A DNA stretch of 64,000 nt, taken from positions 248,001 through 312,000 of the forward strand of contig JAHBXC010000003.1 in assembly GCA_019636675.1 (NCBI GenBank), read 5' to 3'. The DNA is from Phycisphaeraceae bacterium (GTDB lineage Bacteria > Planctomycetota > Phycisphaerae > Phycisphaerales > UBA1924). The position numbers were made by a program, and so were the translations under genes. Every line of letters starts with the position of its first letter. The first letter of the stretch is position 1. Below the pieces are notes generated by a model that saw nothing but the letters and a program-made list of their open reading frames with translations, did no database searches and was not told the DNA's origin. Positions 52,347-61,555 of the stretch are shown in pieces.

Positions 52347-53906
52347 ATGCCCGCCAGAACCAACACCGACCTGCCCCCCGAGCTCCTCGACCACATGCGC
52401 GCCATCAAGGCCAAGGCGGTCGAGTACGGGCTCGACTTCTTCGAGGTCGTCTTCGAGGTCGTCGACTTCGTCACGATGAACCAGCTGGCGGCGTACGGGG
52501 GCTTCCCCACGCGATACCCCCACTGGCGCTGGGGCATGGAGTACGAGAAGCTCTCGAAGCGCGACGCCTACGGGCTCGGGCGCATCTACGAGATGGTCAT
52601 CAACAACGACCCCTGCTACGCGTACCTCCAGGAATCCAACGCCGTCGTCGACCAGAAGCTCGTGATGGCACACGTCTACGGCCACGCCGACTTCTTCAAG
52701 AACAACGCCTGGTTCGCGCGCACCGACCGCAAGATGATCGACCAGATGGCCAACCACGCGACGCGCGTGCGCCGCCACATCGAGCGCCAGGGCGCCGAGA
52801 CGGTCGAGCGCTTCCTCGACGCGTGCCTCTCCATCGAGCACCTCATCGACCCGCACTCGATGTTCGTCCGGCGCGAGGACCCGCGCGCCCCGGCGCGCCG
52901 CCACGACCACGACGCCCCGCCCGAGCGCGACGACCCCTTCGCCCCCGACAAGTTCCCGGCGAAGCCCTACATGGACCCCTTCATCAACCCACGCGACGAG
53001 ATGGAGCGTCAGCGCGCCGAGAAGATGAAGCAGCGCGAGGACTCGCGCCGGAAGTTCCCCGCCGAGCCCACGCGCGACGTGCTCCAGTTCCTCATCCGGC
53101 ACGCCCCGCTCGAGGGCTGGCAGCAGGACATCCTCAGCATCGTGCGCGACGAGGCCTACTACTTCGCCCCCCAGGGCATGACCAAGATCATGAACGAGGG
53201 ATGGGCGTCGTACTGGCACAGCAAGCTCATGACGCGCCACTTCGCCACCGACGCCGAGATCGTGCAGTACGCCGACCAGCACTCCGGCGTCGTGCACCAG
53301 CCACCCGGGGGCTTCAACCCCTACAAGATCGGGCTCGAGCTCTTCCGCGACATCGAGCGCCGCTGGGACACGGGCCAGCACGGCGCGTCGTGGGAATCGC
53401 TCGAGGGCCTCGGCGCGCGACTTGGGCACGACGACCGCTCGATGAAGGGGCGCGACAAGATCTTCGAGGTGCGCCGCGTCTACAACGACGTGAGCTTCAT
53501 CGACGAGTTCCTGACCGAGGAGTTCGTCGACGAGCACCGCATGTTCATGCACCGCCCCGACCCCCAGACGGGCAAGATGCGACGCGTCAGCCGCGACTTC
53601 GGCGAGGTGAAGCGCGCCCTGCTCAACCAGCTCACCAACGCCGGCCAGCCGTTCATCTACGTCGTCGACGCGAACTACCTGAACCGCGGCGAGCTGTACC
53701 TCGCGCATCGCTGGACGGGGCTCGAGGTCGAGGGCGCCAAGGCGGTCGAGACGCTGCGCCACCTGCGCACGCTGTGGGGGCGCCCGGTGCGCCTCCAGGC
53801 GCGCATCGGCGACGAGACGGTGCTGTTCACCCTCTCGGACCCCGAGGGCGAGGTGAAGCGGGGCAAGATCAACGACGACACGCCGCCCCCGGCGCACACG
53901 CTCTGA
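52347..53906 (+). CDS. spoVR: SpoVR family protein
   Basis: 519 aa from ATG 52347. The SpoVR family has the near-invariant segments LAAYGGFPTRYPHWRWGMEY, YAYLQESNAVVDQKLVMAHV, FFKNNAWF, DEAYYFAPQGMTKIMNEGWA and the C-terminal VVDANYLNRGELYLAHRWTG, all present. In proteobacteria the gene (ycgB) usually accompanies prkA and yeaH; neither is in the window. Role uncertain, linked to spore coat in Bacillus and to stress survival elsewhere. It lies 64 nt after the giant propeller gene and is convergent with motB. Confidence 0.93.
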   Translation: MPARTNTDLPPELLDHMRAIKAKAVEYGLDFFEVVFEVVDFVTMNQLAAYGGFPTRYPHWRWGMEYEKLSKRDAYGLGRIYEMVINNDPCYAYLQESNAVVDQKLVMAHVYGHADFFKNNAWFARTDRKMIDQMANHATRVRRHIERQGAETVERFLDACLSIEHLIDPHSMFVRREDPRAPARRHDHDAPPERDDPFAPDKFPAKPYMDPFINPRDEMERQRAEKMKQREDSRRKFPAEPTRDVLQFLIRHAPLEGWQQDILSIVRDEAYYFAPQGMTKIMNEGWASYWHSKLMTRHFATDAEIVQYADQHSGVVHQPPGGFNPYKIGLELFRDIERRWDTGQHGASWESLEGLGARLGHDDRSMKGRDKIFEVRRVYNDVSFIDEFLTEEFVDEHRMFMHRPDPQTGKMRRVSRDFGEVKRALLNQLTNAGQPFIYVVDANYLNRGELYLAHRWTGLEVEGAKAVETLRHLRTLWGRPVRLQARIGDETVLFTLSDPEGEVKRGKINDDTPPPAHTL

Positions 53907-53912
53907 GGGCGA

Positions 53913-54812
53913 TCAGCCGATCGGCTCGTCGTCGGTCGTCAGCGTGACCGGCTCGGTGCGCTCGGGCAGGGTCGCCGGCTCGTCGAGGTGCGGGTCCTGG
54001 GGAAGGACCTCGCGCGTGACCATGATCTCGACGCGCTGGTTTGTCAGGTGGGCGGCGGCGTCGTACGCGATGGCGGTGTTGCGGTCGAAGTCCCCAGCGC
54101 CGACGATGCGCATCCGCGCCCAGGGGATGCCGTTGGCGTTGAGCGCCTCGGCGACCGCGACGGCGCGCCGGTAGGAGATGTCGTAGGCGGTCTTCGCGTC
54201 GCGTCGCGCCTCGATCGCGCTGGCGTGGCCGCGGATCTCGATGATGAAGTTCCGCCCCTGCAGGTTGTTGGCGATGGTGCGCGTCGCCTGGCGTGTCGCC
54301 AGCGTGAGCGAGGTGGAGCCCTGGTTGAAGGGGACCACGCCTCCCACGGTGTAGTAGTCGTTGGGACGGATCATCTGGACCTCGTCCTCGTTGCCCTGCA
54401 CGCCGGTGCGCCGCCCGGTCCCCGAGTCCTGCTGGCGCTTCTTGATGCGCTGGATGAGGGCCTGGTCGTTGGGGTCGCTCGAGGACATGCTGACGGGGTT
54501 GTTGAAGCCCTGGCGGATGGCGATCGCCGCGTCGAGGAAGCCGGGGTGGGGCGTTCCGGCGGCGCCGCCGGACGCGGGGCCCTCGCTCTTCGCGCCGCTG
54601 TCGGGCGGGTTCATGTTCATCGCGAGCATGATCACGAAGAAGCCCATCATGAGGGTCACGTTGTCGGCGAAGGAGATCAGCCACTCGGGCGCGCCCTCTT
54701 CGTGGTGGCCCTTGTGCCCGCCCCCGTGCCCGTGGGACTTGTGCTTTTTCTTCTTGTGGCCGCCCTCGCCGTGCTCGTCGCCGTGCTCGCCTTTTTTCTT
54801 CTCGTCGGCCAT
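53913..54812 (-). CDS. motB: MotB-like flagellar motor/OmpA-family protein
   Basis: 299 aa. N-terminal 40 residues are Lys/His/Gly-rich (GGHKKKKHKSHGHGGGHKGH), then the single membrane helix PEWLISFADNVTLMMGFFVI with the stator proton-path Asp (FAD) and a C-terminal OmpA/peptidoglycan-binding domain (NFIIEIRGHASAIEARRDAK ... YRRAVAVAEALNANGIP ... NQRVEIMVTRE). Forms the stator with MotA, encoded 47 nt upstream on the same strand. A motor stator is more likely than ExbD/TolR because of the complete OmpA domain. Confidence 0.9.
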   Translation of the reverse strand: MADEKKKGEHGDEHGEGGHKKKKHKSHGHGGGHKGHHEEGAPEWLISFADNVTLMMGFFVIMLAMNMNPPDSGAKSEGPASGGAAGTPHPGFLDAAIAIRQGFNNPVSMSSSDPNDQALIQRIKKRQQDSGTGRRTGVQGNEDEVQMIRPNDYYTVGGVVPFNQGSTSLTLATRQATRTIANNLQGRNFIIEIRGHASAIEARRDAKTAYDISYRRAVAVAEALNANGIPWARMRIVGAGDFDRNTAIAYDAAAHLTNQRVEIMVTREVLPQDPHLDEPATLPERTEPVTLTTDDEPIG

Positions 54813-54859
54813 GGCGCTGGTCGCTTACCTGAAGGAAGAAGGGAGGGAGGGAGCCGGGA

Positions 54860-55639
54860 TCACGCCGCCTGCTGGAGGCCCGAGCGCCCGGACTGCGGGA
54901 TGAACGCCACCATGCGGTCGAGCGTGACGCGCGGGTTGTCGCCCGCCTGGATCGAGAGCAGGCCCTGCAGCACCATCTCGCGGCAGAGGATCTCTTCGGC
55001 GCTGCGCAGGGCGAGCTTGTCGCCCATGGGCCCGGCGACCGCGTTCGCGATGATCGTCGCGTACATCGTCGCCACGACCGACACCGCGAGCATCTTGCCC
55101 ATGATCTCGATCGAGCCGCCCAGGTTCGCGAACATGCCGATCTGACCGACCAGCGTCGCCGCCAGGCCCCAGCCGGGGCCGAACACCTTGATCAGGTCGA
55201 AGAACTTCTTGCCGGCGGCGTGGCGGTCCTGCATCGCCATCACCTCCATGCGCATGGTCATCTCGATGTTGTCGGGGTCGACGCCGTCGATCGCCATCTT
55301 CAGGCCCGACTTGAGGAACTCGTCGTCGAGCTTCTCGACCTCGGACTCGAGGGACAGGATGCCGTCGCGCCGGGCCTTCTCGCCCAGCTCGCCCATCAGC
55401 TTCACGACCTCGGTGGGGGACTGGGACTTGTAGAAGAAGAACTTCTTGCAGTAGCCCCCGATCTGCTTGATCTTCGACATGGGCATCGCCATGAAGATGA
55501 CGGAGATGGTGCCCCCGAACACCATGATGAAGCCCTTGTCGGAATAGAACATCATCCAGTCGCCGTGGGAGGCCTTGTAGCCGACCACGAGCAGGCACAG
55601 CACTCCGAGCACCGTTCCGATGACTGATGCCTTGTCCAT
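54860..55639 (-). CDS. motA: MotA flagellar motor stator protein
   Basis: 259 aa from ATG 55639 (MDKASVIGTVLGVLCLLVVG). Four membrane helices (residues 5-21, 32-50, 148-170 and 179-200) with the cytoplasmic loop LMGELGEKARRDGILSLESE and the conserved Pro in GPGWGLAATLVGQIGMFANL, typical of MotA. Generates torque with MotB from ion flow. No other flagellar gene is in the window. Confidence 0.92.
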   Translation of the reverse strand: MDKASVIGTVLGVLCLLVVGYKASHGDWMMFYSDKGFIMVFGGTISVIFMAMPMSKIKQIGGYCKKFFFYKSQSPTEVVKLMGELGEKARRDGILSLESEVEKLDDEFLKSGLKMAIDGVDPDNIEMTMRMEVMAMQDRHAAGKKFFDLIKVFGPGWGLAATLVGQIGMFANLGGSIEIMGKMLAVSVVATMYATIIANAVAGPMGDKLALRSAEEILCREMVLQGLLSIQAGDNPRVTLDRMVAFIPQSGRSGLQQAA

Positions 55640-55849
55640 CTCTGGGCGACTCTCCGGTGAAGCGCAGGGCGCGACGAATGACCGGGAAGTCATCGGCGCA
55701 CCGCGCGGACCGATACAGGGTCTGCCCGCGACGCGCAGCCGGTTCGCCCCACGCAGTCGCCAAGACCGCGCAGGCCCGCCCAGGCGTCACATCCCGGCGT
55801 CCGAAAACCCCGCTGTCCGCGATCCCGGCCCGCTGCGCCGGCTCGCGCG

Positions 55850-57418
55850 TCACATCGCGTCGCAGAGCTCGGCCAGCAGGCGCACGCCGAAGCCGGTGGG
55901 GGTGTCCTTGGCGTAGGGCCCGGACTCGCCGGTCACGCGATGGACGCCGGCGACGTCGAGGTGGCACCAGGGCGTGCCCTCGGTCACGAAGTACGACAGG
56001 AACGCCGCGCCCTGGATGGGGTGGGCGTCGCGCACCGGGGCGCTGTTGACGATGTCGGCGATGCTCGACTTCATCAGGTCGCGATATTCCTTGTGCAGGG
56101 GCAGGCGCCAGACGCGCTCGCCCGCCGACGCCGACGCGCACTCGACGGCGCCGCGCAATTTGTCGTCGTCGCACCACATGCCGGCGAAGGTCGACCCCAG
56201 CGCCGTGATGACGCCCCCGGTCAGCGTCGCCAGGTCGATGATCGCGCGCGGGTCCTCCTTCTCGCACGCCCAGCACAGCGCGTCGGCCAGCACGAGGCGA
56301 CCCTCGGCGTCGGTGTTCGTGACCTCGACCGTCACCCCGTTGCGGAAGGTCATGCAGTCGTCGGGGCGATAGGCGTTCTCGTTGACGCTGTTCTCGGCGG
56401 CCGCGAGCAGCGCGACGACCGGGAAATCGGGCTTGACGACGGTGGCGATCGCGTGCATCGCGCCGATGACGGCGCACCCGCCGTCCTTGTCGCCCTTCAT
56501 GCCGCGCATCCCGTTGCTGATCTTGAGCGAGAGCCCGCCCGTGTCGTAGGTGAGCGTCTTGCCGATGAGCACCAGGGGCCTGGCGCCCTTCTTCGGCTTC
56601 GCCGGCGTGTACTCGATGCGGATCATGCAGGGCTTGTTGATCGACGCCTGCCCGACCGTCACGAGCCCCATCAGGCGCTCGCGCTCCAGCGTCGCGCCCT
56701 GCATGACCTTCACGGTCAGGCCCTTGACCTTCTTCGCCATGTCGCGGCACTGATCGGCCATCCACGCCGGGGTCGCGACGTTGGGGGGCGTGTTCGACAG
56801 GAACCGCGAGAAGTTCGCGGATTCCGCGAGGTCGACGCCGCGCGACATGCCCTTGGTGAAGGTCGCCAGCGACGACGACAGCGAGATGCCCACGCGCTCC
56901 TTCTTGTTGTTCACCGTCCCACGGTAGTGGTCGAAGGTGAAGCCGAGCAGGCCGATGGCCTCTCCCACGCACTGCCCGGCCTTGTCCGCCTTGAGCGTCA
57001 CGCCCTCGGCGCTGAGGGCGTGGTGCAGCTCGAAGTGGGCCTTTGCGCATCTGGCCCCGGCGAGGCGCTTGCCCACCCCGGCCGCCGCCGAGCGCATCGC
57101 CTCGGCGTCGAGCTTCGTCGGCTCGCCCAGCCCGAGCACGAAGACGCGAGCGGCGTGGACGCCCTTGCGCCTGGCGCCCTCGTAGGACGGGAACGCCTCG
57201 ATGACCTGCCCCGCGTCGCCGGTGGATTCGGCCCGCTGCAACGCCGCGTCGATCGCGGCGCGCGTCGCGTCGTCGAGCTTTCTCGCCGTCGAGTCGTCGA
57301 GGGCGGGCTTGGGCGCCTGCTTGCTCTTCGCGCCGGCGTTCGCCGGTTTGAACACGCCTACGACGAGCGCGTCGGCGGACTCAGGGGCGGACGCGGCGAC
57401 TCGGACGGACTGGAACAT
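55850..57418 (-). CDS. pepA: Leucyl aminopeptidase (M17)
   Basis: 522 aa from ATG 57418 (AAGGA upstream). Cytosolic dinuclear-zinc aminopeptidase. LIGKTLTYDTGGLSLK holds the first metal Lys/Asp, MKGDKDGGCAVIGAM the second Asp and catalytic Lys, NTDAEGRLVLADAL the signature with Asp/Glu/Arg, followed by DLATLTGGVITALG. The N-terminal domain (residues 1-170) is variable and carries a KSKQAPKPALDD linker. 210 nt separate it from motA without a clear common promoter. Confidence 0.94.
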   Translation of the reverse strand: MFQSVRVAASAPESADALVVGVFKPANAGAKSKQAPKPALDDSTARKLDDATRAAIDAALQRAESTGDAGQVIEAFPSYEGARRKGVHAARVFVLGLGEPTKLDAEAMRSAAAGVGKRLAGARCAKAHFELHHALSAEGVTLKADKAGQCVGEAIGLLGFTFDHYRGTVNNKKERVGISLSSSLATFTKGMSRGVDLAESANFSRFLSNTPPNVATPAWMADQCRDMAKKVKGLTVKVMQGATLERERLMGLVTVGQASINKPCMIRIEYTPAKPKKGARPLVLIGKTLTYDTGGLSLKISNGMRGMKGDKDGGCAVIGAMHAIATVVKPDFPVVALLAAAENSVNENAYRPDDCMTFRNGVTVEVTNTDAEGRLVLADALCWACEKEDPRAIIDLATLTGGVITALGSTFAGMWCDDDKLRGAVECASASAGERVWRLPLHKEYRDLMKSSIADIVNSAPVRDAHPIQGAAFLSYFVTEGTPWCHLDVAGVHRVTGESGPYAKDTPTGFGVRLLAELCDAM

Positions 57419-57523
57419 GCGGCATTCCTTCAATCAGGAGGTGGAGGGGAGGGTAGGGGCCCCGCGACCGGCTCTCTCCCGACGGGCTTTCGCCGCGACG
57501 GGCGACGCCCCATCAAACAACAA

Positions 57524-57548
57524 CCCCCGGCGCTCGTTGCGTCGGGGG
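57524..57548 (-). terminator. Rho-independent terminator after the CHRD gene
   Basis: Stem with CCCCC/GGGGG outer arms and inner CG-rich pairing (CCCCCGgCG...tGCGtCGGGGG). The minus strand continues TTGTTGTTTG. It lies 37 nt beyond the stop at 57585. Confidence 0.75.
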
Positions 57549-57584
57549 TCGTGGTGGATCGGGATGTTGATCGTCGATCGCTGC

Positions 57585-58151
57585 TCAGCGACGGCGCTTC
57601 GCGGCCACGAGGCCCGCGATGCCCATGAGGGTCGCGGTCGCCGGCGTGGGGATCGGCAGGCGCGGGATCTGCCCGCGGATCTCGCCGCCCGGGAAGGTGT
57701 TGGTGTGGATGTTCACATACAGGTTGCCGTCGATGAACGCCTGGATGACGGTCGCCGGGTCGCTGCTCACGCCGCCGTAGGTCCCGCCCGCCGTCACGCC
57801 CATCGCGGTAAGCGAGATGCCCAGGCCGTCCTGCTGGAAGGACGCGAGGAACCCGAGGTCGATGACGATCGGGCCGTTGCTCCCGGCCGGTGCGAGGTGG
57901 ATGTGGACGGGCGTGCCGTTGGGCCCGACGGGGCGCAGCTCGGCGAGGGGGATGCCCACGACAAAGAGCGTGATGTCGAAGGTGTCGCTGGTGGTGTCGT
58001 AATCAATCGCTCCGATGCCCAGCGCGCCGGAGCCGTTCGCCGGAACCTCCTGCGCGCCGCTCAGACCGAAGTTGGCGGACAGGATCGCGGCATTGGCGCT
58101 GACGCTCAGCGCGAGCGACGCGACAGTGCAAAGACCGATGGTCTTCATCAT
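57585..58151 (-). CDS. CHRD-domain protein with PEP-CTERM-like tail
   Basis: 188 aa. AGGAGG 9 nt upstream fixes ATG 58151 (58148 possible). Signal peptide ends SVSANA-AI. CHRD domain: AILSANFGLSGAQEVPANGS, FDITLFVVGIPLAEL, TPVHIHLAPAGSNGPIVIDL, IDGNLYVNIHTNTFPGGEIR and GQIPRLPIPTP; the His-rich strands are conserved in the family. It ends TPATATLMGIAGLVAAKRRR, a PEP-CTERM-like sorting tail with the Arg cluster. Surface protein of unknown role. Confidence 0.9.
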   Translation of the reverse strand: MMKTIGLCTVASLALSVSANAAILSANFGLSGAQEVPANGSGALGIGAIDYDTTSDTFDITLFVVGIPLAELRPVGPNGTPVHIHLAPAGSNGPIVIDLGFLASFQQDGLGISLTAMGVTAGGTYGGVSSDPATVIQAFIDGNLYVNIHTNTFPGGEIRGQIPRLPIPTPATATLMGIAGLVAAKRRR

Positions 58152-58367
58152 CTCTCGTAACCTCCTCTGTGCCGCGGCGCGCGTGCCCACGCGCCGCGTG
58201 ATGGAACTGACGGAATCCCTGATCTCGCGCCGGGTGTGCAGCCCGACGCGAGGAGGCAACATCGGCCCGATGGGCGATCGCCTCCACATTCTCTGTACCA
58301 AGACACCATACCGCGCGGCCCGCTGAAATCGGGCATTTTCCGCGCGTTTTCCCGTGAACCGGTGTTT

Positions 58368-58682
58368 TTACGAGCGCGACTCGGGCGCGTCGGAATCACC
58401 GATCGTCACCCGTACGCCCGTCGCCCGGTACGACGCGCGCGCCTTGGTGTAGGCCTCTGGCGACACCCTCAGGTCCGGCTCACCGTCGGGCCCAAGCCCC
58501 TGCCCGGATTGATGTTGCCGATGGAGTTCCTGCAGAAAGGGCACGCACCAGCGGCAGCCGGTTCCGGCGCCCAGGCAGTCGCTGATCAGCGACGCGACCG
58601 GCGGGTCCTCGCGCTCGAGGTACGCCCGGATTTTCCGCAGCGACACGCGGAAGCACAGGCAGACATGGTCGTCGGGGTCCAC
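58368..58682 (-). CDS. BFD-like [2Fe-2S]-binding protein
   Basis: 104 aa from GTG 58682. VCLCFRVSLRKIRAYLE and GAGTGCRWCVPFLQEL give C-x-C...C-x2-C, the cluster motif of bacterioferritin-associated ferredoxin/NifU-middle-type domains. The C-terminal 40 residues are extra (LGPDGEPDLRVSPEAYTKAR). Likely involved in iron release or Fe-S delivery. Divergent from an Rrf2-type regulator with 170 nt between, consistent with Fe-S-dependent control. Confidence 0.86.
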   Translation of the reverse strand: MDPDDHVCLCFRVSLRKIRAYLEREDPPVASLISDCLGAGTGCRWCVPFLQELHRQHQSGQGLGPDGEPDLRVSPEAYTKARASYRATGVRVTIGDSDAPESRS

Positions 58683-58852
58683 GCGCCCATCCTATCGGAC
58701 CCTCACCCGCCCGGCCCGACCAGTGCGGACAAACCCCTCTCCCCATCCGAATCTAGGCCGGCGGGCCCGGCGAACCCACCCTTCCAACAGACACCACCCG
58801 GCGGTCCCTCTTCCGTTGACGAGGGTCGCGCTCGCCGGCACTGGAGGCCCGA

Positions 58853-59566
58853 ATGCTTTCTCAAACCTGCGAATACGCCCTACGCGCGGTCGCGTGCCTC
58901 GCCCGCCAGCCCGGCGAGTTCGTCACCGCGAGCGCGCTCGCCGAAGCGACGACCGTCCCGCCGGACTATCTCTCGAAGGTGCTCCAACAGCTGGCGTCGG
59001 CCAAGGTCGTCCAGGGGCGTCGCGGCGTCGGCGGCGGGTACCGCCTGGCGCGTGACCCCAGGGAGATCAACCTCCACGACATCATCGACGCGATGGGCGT
59101 CATCAGCCGCATCCGCGCATGCCCCACCGGCGACCAGCGCGACGGGCTCTGCCCCCTCCACGAGACGATGGACCGCGCGATCCGCGCCGCCGAGCAGGTC
59201 TTCCGCGACACCACCCTCGCAGACCTCATCACGCGCGACACCACCACCGCCATGTGCGTCAAGCACTGCGACGGCGCCAGCGCCAACGGCTCCACCCCCG
59301 GCGCACGCGCCGTGACCAACGGGCACGCGCCCGGCGCCGGGACCGTCTCGACCTCGCGCCTGTCGTCGAGCAGCAACCTGCGCGAAGAGCGCTTCAGCCG
59401 CGCCGCGGCAGGGGCGCGACCCGCCGACGAAGAGTTCGACGAGGCGCACACCAAGCCGACCAGGTCGTCGCAGGACCCCGTTTTCACCGCCAGCGGCCGA
59501 CTTCGCGCCAAGCCCCGCTCCTCCGGAGCCTCGGGCGCCAACGGCCACTCTCACGCCGGGCGCTGA
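58853..59566 (+). CDS. Rrf2-family transcriptional regulator with long tail
   Basis: 237 aa. Winged HTH: MLSQTCEYALRAVACLARQP, ASALAEATTVPPDYLSKVLQ, GRRGVGGGYRLARDPREINL. Cysteines at about 83, 94 and 128/132 (RACPTGDQRDGLCPL, CVKHC) are candidates for a [2Fe-2S] cluster as in IscR/NsrR-type members. From about residue 135 a 100-residue low-complexity Ser/Ala/Gly tail (SNGSTPGARAVTNGHAPGA...) replaces the short C terminus usual for the family. Divergent BFD-like gene is a plausible target. Confidence 0.9.
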   Translation: MLSQTCEYALRAVACLARQPGEFVTASALAEATTVPPDYLSKVLQQLASAKVVQGRRGVGGGYRLARDPREINLHDIIDAMGVISRIRACPTGDQRDGLCPLHETMDRAIRAAEQVFRDTTLADLITRDTTTAMCVKHCDGASANGSTPGARAVTNGHAPGAGTVSTSRLSSSSNLREERFSRAAAGARPADEEFDEAHTKPTRSSQDPVFTASGRLRAKPRSSGASGANGHSHAGR

Positions 59567-59610
59567 TCGCCGACACACACCCCGTCCTCGTTCCATCCCC
59601 TTTCCGATTG

Positions 59611-59638
59611 ACAACGCCCGGCCCACGCCGGGCGTTGT
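59611..59638 (+). terminator. Hairpin after the Rrf2 gene
   Basis: Perfect 12-bp stem ACAACGCCCGGC-CCAC-GCCGGGCGTTGT beginning 45 nt after the stop. It has no U-run, so it may be a terminator with helper factors or an mRNA-end stabiliser. Confidence 0.6.
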
Positions 59639-59689
59639 CGTGCGCCATCGCCTCCACGCCCCGAACGACCCGACCCTACCATCGCCCCT

Positions 59690-61288
59690 ATGCCCGACGA
59701 ACCCTCGCTGCACGAACTCGAACTCCAACGCCGCAAGAACCGCGACGCCATCCGCGACCTCGGCGCCGATCCCTACGGGCATCGCGTCGACGGGCTCCTG
59801 GCCCTCGCCGACGCGCGCCTCCTCTACAACGAGAAGGCCGACGCCGACCACCAGGCCAACAGCAAGAACGAGGGCTTCCGCGATACCCGCCCCGTCGTGC
59901 GCGTCGCCGGGCGCGTCGTCCTCCATCGCGACAACGGCAAGCTCGTCTGGATGCAGCTCCGCGACCACACCACGGGCTCCGAGGGCTCCACCGACCTGCA
60001 GATCGCCGTCTCGAAGCGCGACTGCGCCGAACGCGGCTTCAACATCGCCAAACTGCTCGACCTGGGCGACATCGTCGTCGCCACCGGCCCCCTGATGAAG
60101 ACCAAAGCAGGCGAGGTCACCATCTGGGCCAGCGACCTCGACATCGCGTGCAAGTCCCTCGCGCTGCCCCCCGAGAAGCGCGCCGGGCTGCAGGACCCCG
60201 AGCAGCGATACCGCAAGCGCTATGTCGACCTGTACACCAACCCCGAGACGATGCGCGTGTTCCAGTTGCGCTCGCTGCTGGTCTCGCGCCTCCGCCGCTT
60301 CTGGGACGAGCGCGGGTTCCTCGAGGTCGATACGCCCGTGCTCCAGACCCTCGCGGGAGGGGCCGCGGCCCGCCCGTTCACCACGCACCTCAACGCGCTC
60401 GACATCCCCCTCTTCCTGCGCATCGCGCCGGAGTTGTACCTCAAGCGACTGCTCGTGGGAGGCATGCCCAGGGTCTACGAGGTCGCGCGCAACTTCCGCA
60501 ACGAGGGCATGGACCGATCCCACAACCCCGAGTTCTCGATGGTCGAGGTCTACGAGGCCTTCGGCAACTACGAACGCATGATGGACCTCACGGAGGCGCT
60601 GGTGCGCGACCTCGCACGCGTCGCGGCGGAATTCCGCACCGGGATGCAGGGCGAGGGGTCTCCTTCCAACACCGACAACCCCCCCGACCTGCGCCTCCCC
60701 TTCGACACGATCACCATCGACTACAGCAGGCCCTTCGCGCGCGTCACCTACGGCGAGCTCTTCCAGCGCGCCTACGGCTTCCCCATGTCCGACGAGGCCA
60801 AGGTTCGCGCGCAGGCGAAGGCGCAGCATGTCCCCAACGCCGACAAGCTCGCGCACGAGCTCCTCATCAACGCCCTCTTCGACAAGGCCGAGGAATCCAT
60901 CGACCCCACCGTCCCCACCTTCGTGATGGACTACCCGGCGCCCCTCTGCCCCCTCACGCGACCCAAGGCCAGCGACCCCAGCATCGCCGAGCGCTTCGAG
61001 CTCTTCATCGGCGGCATGGAGTGCGCCAACGCCTACACCGAGCTCAACGACCCCGACATCCAGGAGCAGAAGTTCCGCGAGCAGCTCGCCGGCATCGACG
61101 ACGAGGAATCCACCTTCCGCACCTACGACGCGGACTTCGTCGAGGCCCTCAAGGTCGGCATGCCCCCCGCCGGCGGCCTGGGCGTCGGCGTCGACCGCCT
61201 CGTCATGCTGCTCACGAACAACCGCTCCATCCGCGATGTGCTCCTCTTCCCCATGATGCGCCCGCTGCCGAGCGAACAGGGGTTGTAA
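59690..61288 (+). CDS. lysS: Lysyl-tRNA synthetase, class II
   Basis: 532 aa. Charges tRNA-Lys. The N-terminal OB-fold anticodon domain is recognised by VVRVAGRVVLHRDNGKLVWM and IVVATGPLMKTKAGEVT. Catalytic domain: motif 1 LRRFWDERGFLEVDTPVLQT, motif 2 RVYEVARNFRNEGMDRSHNP, and motif 3 GGLGVGVDRLVMLLTNNRSI. The ending MRPLPSEQGL resembles the conserved MRP end. Complete. Followed by a repeat cluster. Confidence 0.96.
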   Translation: MPDEPSLHELELQRRKNRDAIRDLGADPYGHRVDGLLALADARLLYNEKADADHQANSKNEGFRDTRPVVRVAGRVVLHRDNGKLVWMQLRDHTTGSEGSTDLQIAVSKRDCAERGFNIAKLLDLGDIVVATGPLMKTKAGEVTIWASDLDIACKSLALPPEKRAGLQDPEQRYRKRYVDLYTNPETMRVFQLRSLLVSRLRRFWDERGFLEVDTPVLQTLAGGAAARPFTTHLNALDIPLFLRIAPELYLKRLLVGGMPRVYEVARNFRNEGMDRSHNPEFSMVEVYEAFGNYERMMDLTEALVRDLARVAAEFRTGMQGEGSPSNTDNPPDLRLPFDTITIDYSRPFARVTYGELFQRAYGFPMSDEAKVRAQAKAQHVPNADKLAHELLINALFDKAEESIDPTVPTFVMDYPAPLCPLTRPKASDPSIAERFELFIGGMECANAYTELNDPDIQEQKFREQLAGIDDEESTFRTYDADFVEALKVGMPPAGGLGVGVDRLVMLLTNNRSIRDVLLFPMMRPLPSEQGL

Positions 61289-61297
61289 GAGAAGAGA

Positions 61298-61500
61298 TTC
61301 ACCGCGGAGTTCGCGGAGGACGCGGAGGGGAGAGGCGGGTGAACACCCAGAGGGGTGGCGTGGTACGGCGCAGCCGTGCCACGACCGCTGACTGTGGTGT
61401 GATTTCCCCCCTCTCGCTCGCGGGAGGGGGCGGGGGGAGGGTCTTCGACGCCTCGTCACTCTCCGCCCCCCCTCACCCCTGCCTTCTCCCATGGGGGACG
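61298..61500. repeat. Repeat cluster between lysS and the zinc-ribbon gene
   Basis: It starts with a 36-nt unit (TTCACCGCGGAG then CGCGGAG 9-mers, 61298-61333) that recurs in the same orientation at 63208-63243. Then module I hairpin (61353-61385), module II (about 61409-61447) and a diverged module III-like stretch to 61500. About 265 nt with no gene. Confidence 0.82.
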
Positions 61501-61555
61501 AGGGGGTGGCGCATCCGCCGACCTGCGCCCCGTTCGACCCAGGAAGCTCACCCGC

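Noticed and set aside
48149..52537. A 1462-residue open frame on the minus strand across the giant propeller gene
   Set aside because: GC-rich antisense shadow: the composition is Arg/Asp/Gly/Val/Ala-monotonous, no motifs, and the plus-strand frame has a signal peptide and repeat motifs.
54825..57050. 741-residue minus-strand frame overlapping motA and pepA
   Set aside because: Reads both genes in a wrong frame; no motifs, Arg/Gly-rich.
59611..59638. The 12-bp hairpin after the Rrf2 gene as a regulatory RNA or attenuator of lysS
   Set aside because: It lies 50 nt before lysS but has no alternative pairing or Lys-codon leader; a T-box or riboswitch fold was not seen, so it is listed only as a terminator-like hairpin.
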